Shown here one piece after another: positions 50,689 to 61,032 of a stretch of DNA of 64,000 nucleotides. The notes under the pieces were generated by a model. The model was not told the DNA's origin, did not search any database, and saw only the letters and a list, made by a program, of their open reading frames with translations. The stretch covers positions 23,298-87,297 of the forward strand of contig CAZARU010000015.1 in assembly GCA_964487605.1 (NCBI GenBank), in the 5' to 3' direction. The position numbers and the translations under genes are program-made. This stretch comes from JAJDAH01 sp964487605 (lineage in GTDB: Bacteria; Myxococcota_A; Polyangia; Polyangiales; Polyangiaceae). How positions within the stretch are numbered: position 1 is the stretch's first letter; each line of letters begins with the position of its first letter.

Positions 50689-51708
50689 TCAGTGCTCGCC
50701 CGCCAGCGCGTCGTTCGTGGCGCGATCGTCGGCCTCGAGCTCGGTCCGCGCGCGTCCGCCTCGCTTGGCTCGGTAAAGTGCCCGGTCGGCTCGCTCGAAC
50801 AGCCCCTCGGTGGAGAACCCGTTGTGCGCATCCGCGACGGCGACGCCACCGCTGTAGGTGATGACCCTCGAATCTCCGCCGGGGAAGAACACCGGCTCGG
50901 CGTCGAGGGCCCGCGCGAGGCGCACCGCCGCGCCCTTCGCGGCCCCAACGTCGGCCCCGCGCAGCAGCACGGCGAACTCCTCGCCACCGACGCGGAACGC
51001 CCGATCCGAGCGACGCAGCGTGTGATTCAGGCACCGCGCGACGAAGACCAGGACGCGGTCGCCCTCCGGGTGGCCATACAGGTCGTTGATCGATTTGAAG
51101 TGATCGAGGTCGATCAGCAGCAGCGCCATCGGCGTCGCGTGCCGGCGCGTGAAGGCGATCTCCCGCTCGAGCTGCCGCTCGAACTCGCGCCGGTTCGAGA
51201 GCTCCGTCAGCGGGTCCTTCGTCGCCAGCGCCTCGGCAGTCCGGAGCCGCCGGCGCACGGTGCGCGTGTGTCGTTGCTTCTCGGCCAGGGCACGGACCCG
51301 GGCCACGAGCACGGGGCCGCGAAACGGCTTCGCCAGGTGATCCACTGCCCCGGTCTCGATGCCTCTCACGACGTCGCTCTCCTCGTTCGCGTGCGCCGTG
51401 AGCAGCACCACCGGAATGTCGGAGGTCTCGTCCCTCGACTTGAGGCGAGCGAGCACCTCGAAACCATCCAGCCCCGGCATCATCACGTCGAGGACGATGG
51501 CGTCGACGTCCTCGAACGACTCCTCCACGTAGGCCAGTGCCTCCTCACCGCGCGGGAAGTCGACGATCGCGAGGTCGCTCTTCTCGAGCCACATCCGGAT
51601 GAGCCTGCGGGTCGCCTCGTCGTCATCGACGACGACGACGACGCCGGTTCTCGGCGCCATCGAATTCGGCGGCACGGACAGGGCCGGGAGCTCGGAAGAA
51701 CCTGCCAA
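50689..51708 (-). CDS. Response regulator with GGDEF domain (PleD-like diguanylate cyclase)
   Basis: A 339-residue protein. The receiver domain has VVVVDDDEA, the phosphoacceptor in AIVLDVMMPGLDGFE and K in HLAKPF. The GGDEF domain has the active-site motif RVGGEEF with RRSD five residues before it, the inhibitory I-site, so it should make c-di-GMP under product control. The TTG at 51708 gives 16 extra N-terminal residues; ATG 51660 (MAPRTGVVVVVDD) is equally plausible. No kinase is adjacent. Confidence 0.9.
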   Translation of the reverse strand: MAGSSELPALSVPPNSMAPRTGVVVVVDDDEATRRLIRMWLEKSDLAIVDFPRGEEALAYVEESFEDVDAIVLDVMMPGLDGFEVLARLKSRDETSDIPVVLLTAHANEESDVVRGIETGAVDHLAKPFRGPVLVARVRALAEKQRHTRTVRRRLRTAEALATKDPLTELSNRREFERQLEREIAFTRRHATPMALLLIDLDHFKSINDLYGHPEGDRVLVFVARCLNHTLRRSDRAFRVGGEEFAVLLRGADVGAAKGAAVRLARALDAEPVFFPGGDSRVITYSGGVAVADAHNGFSTEGLFERADRALYRAKRGGRARTELEADDRATNDALAGEH

Positions 51709-51775
51709 GGGACGCCTCGCGCGGGAGCGCGCCCGGAGGCTAACACGGGAGCGAGCGCCCGACGGAGAGGGTCCG

Positions 51776-52540
51776 CTACTTGGGCGCCATCCGCAGGGAG
51801 CCGTCGAGGCGGATGACCTCCCCGTTCAGCATCGGATTCTGGAAGATGTGGAGCGCGAGCGCGGCGAACTCGTCCGGGCGACCCAGGCGCGGCGGAAAGG
51901 GGACCTGGGCCCCGAGCGATTGACGGTGCTCCTCCGGCAGCCCCGCGAGCATCGGCGTGTCGAAGATGCCGGGAGCGATGGTGCAGACTCGAATGCCGAA
52001 CCGCGACAGGTCCCGCGCCACCGGGAGCGTCATCCCCGCGACGCCGGCCTTCGACGCCGTGTACGCAGCTTGGCCAATCTGCCCGTCGAACGCCGCGATG
52101 CTTGCGGTGCAAACGATCACGCCGCGCTCACCGTCCGCATTCGGCTCGTTGTCGGTCATCGCGGCCGCGCACATGCGGACCATGTTGAACATCCCGACGA
52201 GGTTGACCTTGACCGTCAGCTCGAACAGCTCCAGGGGAAAAGGGCCGGTCTTCCCCACGACGCGCGCCGCGGTGCCGATGCCCGCGCACCCCACGGCGAA
52301 GTGCAGGCCGCCGAGCTCCCGGGCGGCGGCGATCGCCGCCGCCATGGCCGACTCGCTGGTCACGTCGGTCTCGACGAACACGGCGTGTCCCCCGAGCTCG
52401 CGGGCCAGTGCTTCGCCGGGAGCCTTCGCCTTGTCGGCGATGACCGCCTTGCCACCCGCCGCCACGAGTCGCCTCACCGTCGCGGCTCCGAGCCCGGACG
52501 CGCCGCCCGAAACCACCGCTACCTTGCCTTGAACATCCAC
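51776..52540 (-). CDS. Short-chain dehydrogenase/reductase (HSD17B10-like)
   Basis: A 254-residue classical SDR. The NAD-binding GGASGLGAAT (about 12-21) and the active site CTASIAAFDGQIGQAAYTASK (Ser and YxxxK) are intact. It resembles 3-hydroxyacyl-CoA dehydrogenase type-2 enzymes of fatty-acid and branched-chain degradation, so it may connect to the beta-oxidation genes at 2-4.6 kb, but the substrate is inferred. The closing EVIRLDGSLRMAPK is typical. Confidence 0.88.
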   Translation of the reverse strand: MDVQGKVAVVSGGASGLGAATVRRLVAAGGKAVIADKAKAPGEALARELGGHAVFVETDVTSESAMAAAIAAARELGGLHFAVGCAGIGTAARVVGKTGPFPLELFELTVKVNLVGMFNMVRMCAAAMTDNEPNADGERGVIVCTASIAAFDGQIGQAAYTASKAGVAGMTLPVARDLSRFGIRVCTIAPGIFDTPMLAGLPEEHRQSLGAQVPFPPRLGRPDEFAALALHIFQNPMLNGEVIRLDGSLRMAPK

Positions 52541-52576
52541 TTGGAAACCTCCGCTCTTGGAACGTGAAACCTCGGC

Positions 52577-53347
52577 TCAGGGCAGCCGCTCCGGAACGGC
52601 GACTCCCCCGCCGCTCCGGACGTGATCGACGATCGCATCGCTGAGCTTCGCGGTGAGCTGTTCGCACTTCTTGCTGACTGACCCCATGGTCACGCCCTTG
52701 CATTCCTTCTTCTGATCCCGATACCCATCCGCGACCTTCTGCGAGCCCCTCAGGCTCTCCCGCATGGTGTCGTCGAGCGTTCGCCACGAGACCAGCGGCG
52801 CCAGCGCCTTCGGTGGCGCGCTCAGGGTCATCTCCTCCGTGGCCAGCGTCACGCACGACCCCTCCCACCTGAGGACGTCGTACCCGCCCATGCCGGTGAT
52901 CTGAACGCCGTCCTTCGGTGCCGCGCGGAACCGCAGGACGAGGACCTCTTCGTCGAACTTCAGCATGCCGTCGTTGGCGGCGCCGCCCGACGCGTTCCAG
53001 GCCTTCGTGTCCCGGGTCACGAAGCCACGCGTCCACGGCGTTCCCTTCGCGAACATGGCGAGGGCGACGTTCGGCCACACGTCGCTGCAGAGGCGATCCA
53101 CGAACCCCTTCGGGGGCAGGCAGATCTTCGCGTCGTCCGTCGGCTTGCAGGTGGTCGGCAGGCCTGCAGCCTCCGCGGGTTCCGCGGCGGGGCCCTCGGT
53201 GCGCTCCTCGCCGCTGGGGCCGTCTTCCGCCGGCGCCTGCGCTTCGGTCGCCTCGGCGGCCGCAGGTGGTGCGACGGCAGGCTCCTTGCCGCCGCCGCAT
53301 CCCGACAGGGGGAGCACGGCGAGGACGAGCGGGGGCAGATGGCGCAT
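52577..53347 (-). CDS. Lipoprotein of unknown function
   Basis: A 256-residue lipoprotein. Signal RHLPPLVLAVLPLSGC (lipobox LSGC near residue 16), an Ala/Glu/Pro-rich linker, and then a soluble domain with several Cys (TTCKPTDD, KICLPPKG, RLCSDVW, KKCEQL) and a KDGVQITGMGGYDVLRWEG beta stretch. No family recognised. ATG 53347 gives the classic lipoprotein signal; the longer ORF start at 53383 would hide it. Confidence 0.72.
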   Translation of the reverse strand: MRHLPPLVLAVLPLSGCGGGKEPAVAPPAAAEATEAQAPAEDGPSGEERTEGPAAEPAEAAGLPTTCKPTDDAKICLPPKGFVDRLCSDVWPNVALAMFAKGTPWTRGFVTRDTKAWNASGGAANDGMLKFDEEVLVLRFRAAPKDGVQITGMGGYDVLRWEGSCVTLATEEMTLSAPPKALAPLVSWRTLDDTMRESLRGSQKVADGYRDQKKECKGVTMGSVSKKCEQLTAKLSDAIVDHVRSGGGVAVPERLP

Positions 53348-53401
53348 GCCGCGCAACAAAGCCGTCGGCCGAATCGGCGTCAAGCCCCGAAAGCAGGTGC
53401 G

Positions 53402-55234
<1,833 letters not shown>

Positions 55235-55317
55235 GGTGGTGCAGCAAAGCACCGAGAACGGCGCCCGGAGTCAAGTTTCCGGGATCGAGATCCGCTCGCC
55301 GCGCGACCCCGCGGCGT

Positions 55318-55347
55318 TTGACCTCACGCCGCCCCGCGCGCTACACG
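55318..55347 (+). promoter_or_regulatory. Promoter of the monohaem lipoprotein gene (leaderless)
   Basis: TTGACC (55318-55323), 18-base spacer, TACACG (55342-55347), then 7 bases to ATG 55355. A start site 7 bases after the -10 falls on or one base from the start codon, so this mRNA is expected to be leaderless. Confidence 0.55.
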
Positions 55348-55354
55348 GCCTGCC

Positions 55355-55708
55355 ATGAAGCCCGCGCTCCTGGCCGTTCTCGTCTCGACCTGCATCGCCG
55401 CCGCGTGCAGCAAGGAAACCCCCAAGGGATCGGCCACGGCGTCGGCAACCGCTGCCGCGGCGTCGTCCGCGCCGTCCGACCCGGGTGGCCCCTGCGTGCG
55501 CACCAAGCTCGAGACCAAGATGCTGAAGGCCGCGTGCGCCGAAGGCGGCCAGGTCGCGGCCAAGCGCGCGATGAAGGAGTTCATGAAGACGAAGGTCAAG
55601 CCCGCGAATCCGGAGGCGAAGTGCACGCTGTGCCACGACAAGCTCGAGCCGGAGTACCCGACCAAGGACGAGGCGCTCGCGAAGTTCCGCGAGCTGGGCG
55701 GTGAGTAG
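55355..55708 (+). CDS. Small lipoprotein with a single haem-binding motif
   Basis: A 117-residue lipoprotein. Signal KPALLAVLVSTCIAAAC (lipobox AAAC near residue 18), an Ala/Ser linker, then a domain with PCVRTK, KAACAEGG and CTLCHDKL, one CxxCH haem site. A distal axial ligand is not obvious. Could be a small periplasmic electron carrier or a CxxCH-containing zinc site; the former is favoured by the cytochrome-rich context earlier in the window. Confidence 0.75.
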   Translation: MKPALLAVLVSTCIAAACSKETPKGSATASATAAAASSAPSDPGGPCVRTKLETKMLKAACAEGGQVAAKRAMKEFMKTKVKPANPEAKCTLCHDKLEPEYPTKDEALAKFRELGGE

Positions 55709-55720
55709 CGGACCGGACGC

Positions 55721-56626
55721 TCAGTCCGACAGGGCTTCGGCGCCGCCGATGATCTCCATCAGCTCCGTCGTGATGGCGGCCTGACGCGCGCGGTTGTACC
55801 TGAGGGTGAGCGACGAGATCATGTCGCTGGCGTTCTTCGTCGCGGCGTCCATGGCGGTCATGCGAGCTCCGAGTTCGGACGCCATGGACTCGAGGAGCGC
55901 GCGGAGCACGGTGATCTCGATGTACATGGGCACCAGGCGCTCGAGCAGCGCCTCCTTGCCCGGCTCGAAGATGAACTCCTGCTGGAAGGAGTCCTTCACC
56001 TCGCCGGAGAACCGCTGGGCCTCTTCTGCCGCCTTGCTGACGGGCACGAGCGCCTCGAGGACCACGCGCTGGGTCATGGCGCTCTTGAACTCGTTGTACA
56101 CGAGGTGGATCGAATCGACCTTCCCCTGGGTGAACGGCTCCAGGATCTTGCGTGCGACGCGCCGGGCTTGCTCGAGATCGAGCTGGTCCCAGACGCCGTC
56201 GAACACGTGGTGGATGGGCGCGTTCCGGCGCTTGAAGTAGTCGCGACCCTTCCGACCGATCGTCGCGAACAGGACGTCGATGCCGTCCTTCTCGTGCTGA
56301 CGCCACGCCTGCTCCGCCGCGCGGTTGATGTTCGTGTTGAACGGTCCGCAGAGGCCGCGGTCGCTCGTCACCACGACGAGGAGCGTGCGCTTCTCCGGGC
56401 GCTGCGCGAGCAGCGGGTGGTCGGGAGCGGCTCCGTGGGCAGAAGCGGCCGCGACCACCTCCCCTAGAACCTGCCCGGTCTTCACGGCGTAAGGGCGGAG
56501 GGCGAGGATCCGCTGCTGCGCGCGGGTGAGCCGCGCGCCAGCGACCATCTTCATGGCGCGGGTGATCTTCTGCGTCGACTTGACGCTGACGATCCGCTTG
56601 CGGATTTCCTTCAAACCACCGGGCAT
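55721..56626 (-). CDS. atpG: F-type ATP synthase gamma subunit
   Basis: A 301-residue gamma subunit, the rotor shaft of F1. N-terminus GGLKEIRKRIVSVKSTQKITRAMKMVAGARLTRAQ and C-terminus AMDAATKNASDMISSLTLRYNRARQAAITTELMEIIGGAEAL are highly conserved and diagnostic. Directly downstream of atpA (nine-base gap). The usual next gene, atpD, does not follow; here the neighbour is a convergent lipoprotein gene instead. Confidence 0.97.
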   Translation of the reverse strand: MPGGLKEIRKRIVSVKSTQKITRAMKMVAGARLTRAQQRILALRPYAVKTGQVLGEVVAAASAHGAAPDHPLLAQRPEKRTLLVVVTSDRGLCGPFNTNINRAAEQAWRQHEKDGIDVLFATIGRKGRDYFKRRNAPIHHVFDGVWDQLDLEQARRVARKILEPFTQGKVDSIHLVYNEFKSAMTQRVVLEALVPVSKAAEEAQRFSGEVKDSFQQEFIFEPGKEALLERLVPMYIEITVLRALLESMASELGARMTAMDAATKNASDMISSLTLRYNRARQAAITTELMEIIGGAEALSD

Positions 56627-56635
56627 GACGCTCGA

Positions 56636-58285
56636 CTACTTCTTCCCGGCGACGAACTTCTTGCCGAACTTCTTCAGGGCCTTGTCGAGCTTCTTCTTGA
56701 GCTCGTCGTCCAGCTTCTTCTCCTTCTGGATGTACTCCCAGACGTCCGGGTGCTTCTCGGTGAGGTACGCGTAGAGTTCACGCTCGTAGTTCCCCAGGGA
56801 CTCGACCGGAAGGTCGTCCACGTAGCCGTTGGTGCCCGCGTAAATGACGACGACCTGCCGCTCGATCGAGAGGGGCGCGTACTGGCCCTGCTTCAGGAGC
56901 TCTGTCAGTCGCTTCCCGCGCTCCAGCTGGGCGCGCGTGGCGGCGTCCAGATCACTGGCGAACTGGCTGAACGCCGCCATCTCGCGGTACTGCGCGAGGT
57001 CGAGACGCAACGTCCCCGCGATGGACTTCATCGCCTTGATCTGCGCGTTGCCTCCCACGCGACTGACACTGATGCCGACGTTGATGGCGGGGCGAATGCC
57101 CGAGTAGAAGAGGTCGCTCTCGAGGAAGATCTGACCGTCGGTGATCGAGATCACGTTCGTGGGGATGTACGCCGAAACGTCACCCGCCTGCGTCTCGATG
57201 ACGGGTAGCGCGGTGAGCGAGCCGCCGCTGTGGGGGTCCCGCGCCAGCTCCAGGTCCGCCTTGTCGGCGCGCTCGGAGAGGACCTTCTCCGCCTTCTCGT
57301 GGCCCACGTCGCCCACGTAGAGCTGCCCGTCCACGCCCTTGAACTTTTCGTCCCCCGGGGGCACCGCGGTGCCCTTCTTCACGATGAACCAGCGGTTGCC
57401 CATCTTGGCGGCGCGCTCGAGCAGACGTGAGTGGATGTAGAAGACGTCACCTGGATACGCCTCGCGACCGGGAGGGCGACGGAGGAGCAGCGACATCTGT
57501 CGATAAGCGACGGCCTGCTTGGAGAGGTCGTCGTACATGCAGAGCGCGTGGCGTCCCGTGTCTCGGAAATACTCCCCGATGGTGACGCCAGTGTACGGCG
57601 CCAGGAACTGCAGCGGCGCGGTCTCCGCCGCAGTGGCCACGACCACGGTCGTGTACTCCATGGCGCCGTGACCCGCGAGCTTGTCGACGACCTGCGCCAC
57701 CGTGGACGCCTTCTGACCGATCGCCACGTACACGCAGTGCACCCCCTGCCCCTTCTGGTTCAAAATCGTGTCGAGGAGGACCGCCGTCTTGCCGGTCTGA
57801 CGGTCGCCGATGAGGATCATGGCGTCGATGGCCTTGATGCCCGTCTGCAACGGCTCCTTCACGGGCTGCCGACCAATGATGCCCGGGGCCTTGATCTCGA
57901 TGCGTCGACGATGCGGCGTCTCGATGGGTCCTTTGCCGTCGATGGGCTGGCCGAGCGCGTTGAGCACGCGACCGACGACGGCTTCGCCGACGGGTACGTC
58001 GGCGATGCGCTTGGTGCGCTTGACCGTGTCGCCTTCCTTCACACCGGTGGCGTCGCCCAGGACCGCAATGCCCACGTTGTCCTGCTCCAGGTTCAGGACC
58101 AGACCGAAGAGTTCGCCGGGGAACTCGACGAGCTCGCCCGCCATGACGCCCTCCAGGCCGTACACGCGCGCGATGCCGTCACCCGTCGCGAGCACCGTGC
58201 CCGTCTCGGTGACGAGCGCGGCGCGGTCGAAGTTCTGGATCTGCTTCTTGATGATCGAGGAGATCTCGTCGGCGCTCAGTTGCAT
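56636..58285 (-). CDS. atpA: F-type ATP synthase alpha subunit
   Basis: A 549-residue F1 subunit. Walker-A-like GDRQTGKTAVLLDTI, IYVAIGQKAS-type motifs and ALPVIETQAGDVSAYIPTNVISITDGQI are standard. The C-terminus carries a Lys-rich stretch (KEKKLDDELKKKLDKALKKFGKKF) longer than in E. coli, similar to other deltaproteobacterial alpha subunits. ATG 58285 follows an atpH stop with a 57-base gap. Confidence 0.97.
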   Translation of the reverse strand: MQLSADEISSIIKKQIQNFDRAALVTETGTVLATGDGIARVYGLEGVMAGELVEFPGELFGLVLNLEQDNVGIAVLGDATGVKEGDTVKRTKRIADVPVGEAVVGRVLNALGQPIDGKGPIETPHRRRIEIKAPGIIGRQPVKEPLQTGIKAIDAMILIGDRQTGKTAVLLDTILNQKGQGVHCVYVAIGQKASTVAQVVDKLAGHGAMEYTTVVVATAAETAPLQFLAPYTGVTIGEYFRDTGRHALCMYDDLSKQAVAYRQMSLLLRRPPGREAYPGDVFYIHSRLLERAAKMGNRWFIVKKGTAVPPGDEKFKGVDGQLYVGDVGHEKAEKVLSERADKADLELARDPHSGGSLTALPVIETQAGDVSAYIPTNVISITDGQIFLESDLFYSGIRPAINVGISVSRVGGNAQIKAMKSIAGTLRLDLAQYREMAAFSQFASDLDAATRAQLERGKRLTELLKQGQYAPLSIERQVVVIYAGTNGYVDDLPVESLGNYERELYAYLTEKHPDVWEYIQKEKKLDDELKKKLDKALKKFGKKFVAGKK

Positions 58286-58342
58286 GGATCGTGGCTCTCC
58301 GGTGCTGGTTCCCCGCGCCGAGGGGCGCGGCGGCGTTGGGCC

Positions 58343-58894
58343 CTATCCGCGGGCCGCTAGGAGCTGGCGCTCGAGCTCGCGAAGGCGGCCGAGCAAACTT
58401 CCATCGATGGTGTTGTCACCAATCTGCGTCACCACTCCCGCGATGAGCGCGGGATCGGTCTTCTTCTCGAGCAGGACTTTCCGGCCCGTGGAGGCCTCCA
58501 GCGTCTGCGTGAGACGCAGGGTGTACGCGTCGTCGAGCCGTGCGGCGCTCGTGACGGTGGCGCGGAGGACGCCGGCCTTCTCGTCGGAGAGGACGGACAG
58601 CCGCTTGGCAATCTCGACCAGGACGCGAAGCCGCTTGCGCGAGGCGATGAGCCTCACCGAGTCGAGCGCGAGCGGCCCCAGGCCGAGGCGGGCGCCCAGG
58701 TCCTTGAGGATGCGGTCCCGAGCGGCGTCGTCGACCAGGGGGTTCTCGAGCGCGCGACGCAGCTCCGCGCTGCCGGCGTACACGTCGGCCATGTTCCGGA
58801 GCTGGAGCGTCAGCTGGCTGAGCTGGTTCTGCTCCGAGCCGAGCTCGAAGATCGCGCGGGCGTACCGCTCGACGATGGCGCCGTCGTGGCTCAC
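58343..58894 (-). CDS. atpH: F-type ATP synthase delta subunit
   Basis: A 183-residue delta subunit (OSCP) with RYARAIFELGSEQNQL at the N-terminus and TDPALIAGVVTQIGDNTIDGSLLGRLRELERQL at the C-terminus, both hallmark. It links the stator b/b' to the F1 head. ATG 58894 overlaps the atpF stop by four bases, so it is coupled to atpF. Confidence 0.95.
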   Translation of the reverse strand: MSHDGAIVERYARAIFELGSEQNQLSQLTLQLRNMADVYAGSAELRRALENPLVDDAARDRILKDLGARLGLGPLALDSVRLIASRKRLRVLVEIAKRLSVLSDEKAGVLRATVTSAARLDDAYTLRLTQTLEASTGRKVLLEKKTDPALIAGVVTQIGDNTIDGSLLGRLRELERQLLAARG

Positions 58895-59631
58895 GCGCGT
58901 CCGATCTTCGACGAGGTGAGCGCGTCGCGCAGGCCCTGCAGGTACTCGTCGGCCAGCCGGGTCTGGTCGGCTGCGGCCGCCTTAGCCCGGAGCGTCGCCT
59001 CGGCCGAGGAGACGGCCGACCTGACCGTCTCCTGGTGGAGCCGGTCCCGCGCTTCCTTCAGCTCCTGCTCGATGAGGATGCGCGCGTCCCTCTCCATGCG
59101 GTCGCGTCGTTCGCGGGCGTCGGCCAGGATGCGCTCGCGCTCGCGCTCCGACGACTCCTTCATCTCCCGCTTCACCCGCTCGACCTCGCTGTCGATGCGC
59201 TCGAGCTTCTCCTCGAGCTCCTCGAGACGCGCAGCGGCGTCGCGTCGCATCTTCGCCGCGTCCTCCATCCCCTTCAGGAGGTCCGTCTTTCGCTTCTTCA
59301 GGGCCGCACTGATCGGCGCCGCGCCGAAGCGATAGAGCACCCAGAAGAGCACCCCGTAGTTGAGCAGCGTCGCGAGGAAGGGCGGCGGCGTGCCCGGTGG
59401 CCGCCAGAGCAGGCTGGGCGGCTCTCCGTCCTTGACCCCGATGAAGCCGTGGGCCCAGTTGAACTCGCCGATCGCGTCGTGGTGATCGCCGTGGCCGCCG
59501 GCGTGGTGGCCGGACACCGCGCCGCCTGCGGGTCCACCGGAGGCGGGAACGGCCGCGGCGCCCACCGCGAAGGCACCGACCGACGCGCCCAGGAACAGCC
59601 CCACGGCGGCGCTGCGCGCGGCGCGGCTCAC
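58891..59631 (-). CDS. atpF: F-type ATP synthase b subunit with exported-type N-terminal extension
   Basis: A 246-residue stator subunit, about 80 residues longer than typical AtpF. The extension begins with a signal-peptide-like RSAAVGLFLGASVGAFAVGAAAV, then a His/Gly-rich stretch (HHAGGHGDHHDA). The normal transmembrane helix PFLATLLNYGVLFWVLYRF is at about 85-103, followed by a long coiled coil (about 105-240). The His-rich segment could be in the periplasm. ATG 59631 overlaps the atpF2 stop by four bases. Confidence 0.93.
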   Translation of the reverse strand: MSRAARSAAVGLFLGASVGAFAVGAAAVPASGGPAGGAVSGHHAGGHGDHHDAIGEFNWAHGFIGVKDGEPPSLLWRPPGTPPPFLATLLNYGVLFWVLYRFGAAPISAALKKRKTDLLKGMEDAAKMRRDAAARLEELEEKLERIDSEVERVKREMKESSERERERILADARERRDRMERDARILIEQELKEARDRLHQETVRSAVSSAEATLRAKAAAADQTRLADEYLQGLRDALTSSKIGRA

Positions 59632-60107
59632 GAGGACCTCCCGCCGATCACGCGCTCGGCGATCTGCTGGGCGATGCGCTCGGACTCGCGCCCGAGGTCG
59701 AACTTGATCGCGACGAGCTCTTCCTCGATTCGGGCGCGCCCCTCGTCCACGATTCGGAGCGTGGCTGCGCGGGCCTCGCCGAGGATCTCCGCCTCGAGCT
59801 TCGCCGTCTCGGCGCGCGCCTTGTCTCGCTCCTCCGCGGCCACCCGGTTGACGTTCTCGAGCTCCTTCTCGTACCGCCGGAGCAGGTCGCCGGCTTTCTC
59901 CTGCATCTGCCGCGCCTCGGTCTTGGCCCCGTCCGTCCGCTTCTCGCGCTCCTCGAAGATGCGCAGGACCGGATCGAAGAGGAGCGGCTTGAGGACGAAC
60001 GCCAGCACGAGGAACAGGACGGCCATGAACAGGACCGTCTTGTCGAAGTCCACGGTCACCGCCGCGATCGCGGGAACGCCGGAGGCACCGAGGAGGGAGG
60101 CGAGCAT
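59628..60107 (-). CDS. F-type ATP synthase b' (second b) subunit
   Basis: A 159-residue b'-type subunit: one N-terminal transmembrane helix (TVLFMAVLFLVLAFVLKPLLF) and a long Lys/Glu/Arg-rich coiled coil. As in cyanobacteria and alphaproteobacteria, b' and b form a heterodimeric stator. First gene of the five-gene ATP synthase operon; no atpB or atpE precedes it. ATG 60107 follows an 87-base region with no obvious terminator. Confidence 0.9.
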   Translation of the reverse strand: MLASLLGASGVPAIAAVTVDFDKTVLFMAVLFLVLAFVLKPLLFDPVLRIFEEREKRTDGAKTEARQMQEKAGDLLRRYEKELENVNRVAAEERDKARAETAKLEAEILGEARAATLRIVDEGRARIEEELVAIKFDLGRESERIAQQIAERVIGGRSS

Positions 60108-60194
60108 GGGGGATTCGAGTGATTCCGCGCCCTTGAGGCGGGCGCCGGGCGCGCTTTCGACGGCGCGCGACCTACCACCTTGCTCGTGGCGCGT

Positions 60195-60725
60195 CTAGAC
60201 GCGATCCGGCGACGACCCGAGGCGCTCCCAGCCCACCCCGGCGACGCGAGCGATGTCTCCGGTGCGGGCGACCGGGAGCGCGGCGTAGGGCGTTCCCGTC
60301 GAGGGATCGGCGGCGAGCGGGACCACCTCGACCAGCGGGACGACCGCGAAGGCGCGCTCGGTCAGGTGGGCGTGGGGGATGCGGAGCCCCGGCAGGTCCA
60401 CCGTCAGGCGCTCGGCCCACAGAATGTCCAGATCGAGGACGCGTGGCCCCCAGCGCTCGCGCCGCAAGCGGCCCGCCTCGCGCTCGACGTCGAGCACGCG
60501 CGCCAGCAGCTCCTGGGCGCCCAGCCCACATCGGAGCCACACGGCCGCGTTGAGGTACGCCGGCTGCGGCGGACCGACGGCTTCGGTCTCGTACAGGGAC
60601 GAGACGGCGAGGACCTCGCCCGCGGAAGAAGTCGCCAGCGCTTCGAGCGAGCGAACGGCGAAGGCGAGCGCGGCCGCGCGATCGCCCAGGTTCGCGCCGA
60701 GGCCGATCACGTAGTGCTGCGACAT
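60195..60725 (-). CDS. folK: 2-amino-4-hydroxy-6-hydroxymethyldihydropteridine pyrophosphokinase
   Basis: A 176-residue folate-pathway enzyme. GLGANLGDRAAALAFA (N-terminal), SSLYETEAVGPPQPAYLNAAV, RERWGPRVLDLDILW and IPHAHLTERAFAVVPLVEV match FolK. A GAGGGA ribosome-binding site precedes the ATG at 60725. Runs in the same direction as the ATP synthase operon (87-base gap), perhaps an independent unit. Confidence 0.95.
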   Translation of the reverse strand: MSQHYVIGLGANLGDRAAALAFAVRSLEALATSSAGEVLAVSSLYETEAVGPPQPAYLNAAVWLRCGLGAQELLARVLDVEREAGRLRRERWGPRVLDLDILWAERLTVDLPGLRIPHAHLTERAFAVVPLVEVVPLAADPSTGTPYAALPVARTGDIARVAGVGWERLGSSPDRV

Positions 60726-60816
60726 GGCTCGTTCCCTCGCGCTGTCGGTAGCCTAGCGGATCGAACCGGCGGGGACCGGGGGATCCTCACGCCGCCCTGT
60801 GGTACACCGGGTCTCG

Positions 60817-60987
60817 ATGTTCGGGCTCAACGGCGGCGAGCTCTTCACCGTCGTGTTCATCGTCGCCGCGGTGCTTTCCTGGTCGCTCTGGCCACGCGCC
60901 GGCGAAGCCATCGCGGAGAAGCTCGCGGGCGGCGCAGCACCCGACCCGGCGCCCGAGTCGGAGCGCAACCCACCCGCCGGCGACTGA
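60817..60987 (+). CDS. Small TatA-like membrane protein
   Basis: A 56-residue protein beginning MFGLNGGELFTVVFIVAAVL, with one transmembrane helix (about 7-23), WPRAGEAIAEKL in the hinge region and a Pro/Asp/Glu-rich tail. The FG-x-x-EL start and P-x-x-GE after the helix resemble TatA/TatE, but the family's amphipathic helix is shortened. ATG 60799 would add six residues. TACACC lies 8 bases upstream with no SD sequence. Could be a Tat component or an unrelated miniprotein; only the pattern supports Tat. Confidence 0.6.
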   Translation: MFGLNGGELFTVVFIVAAVLSWSLWPRAGEAIAEKLAGGAAPDPAPESERNPPAGD

Positions 60988-61018
60988 CGCCCCTTCGCCC
61001 GGCCAGCGCCCGGCGCGG

Positions 61019-61024
61019 TATGCT
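61019..61024 (+). promoter_or_regulatory. Putative -10 element of the 61033 gene
   Basis: TATGCT ends 8 bases before GTG 61033, without an intervening SD motif. No good -35 match. Confidence 0.35.
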
Positions 61025-61032
61025 CACCCCTC

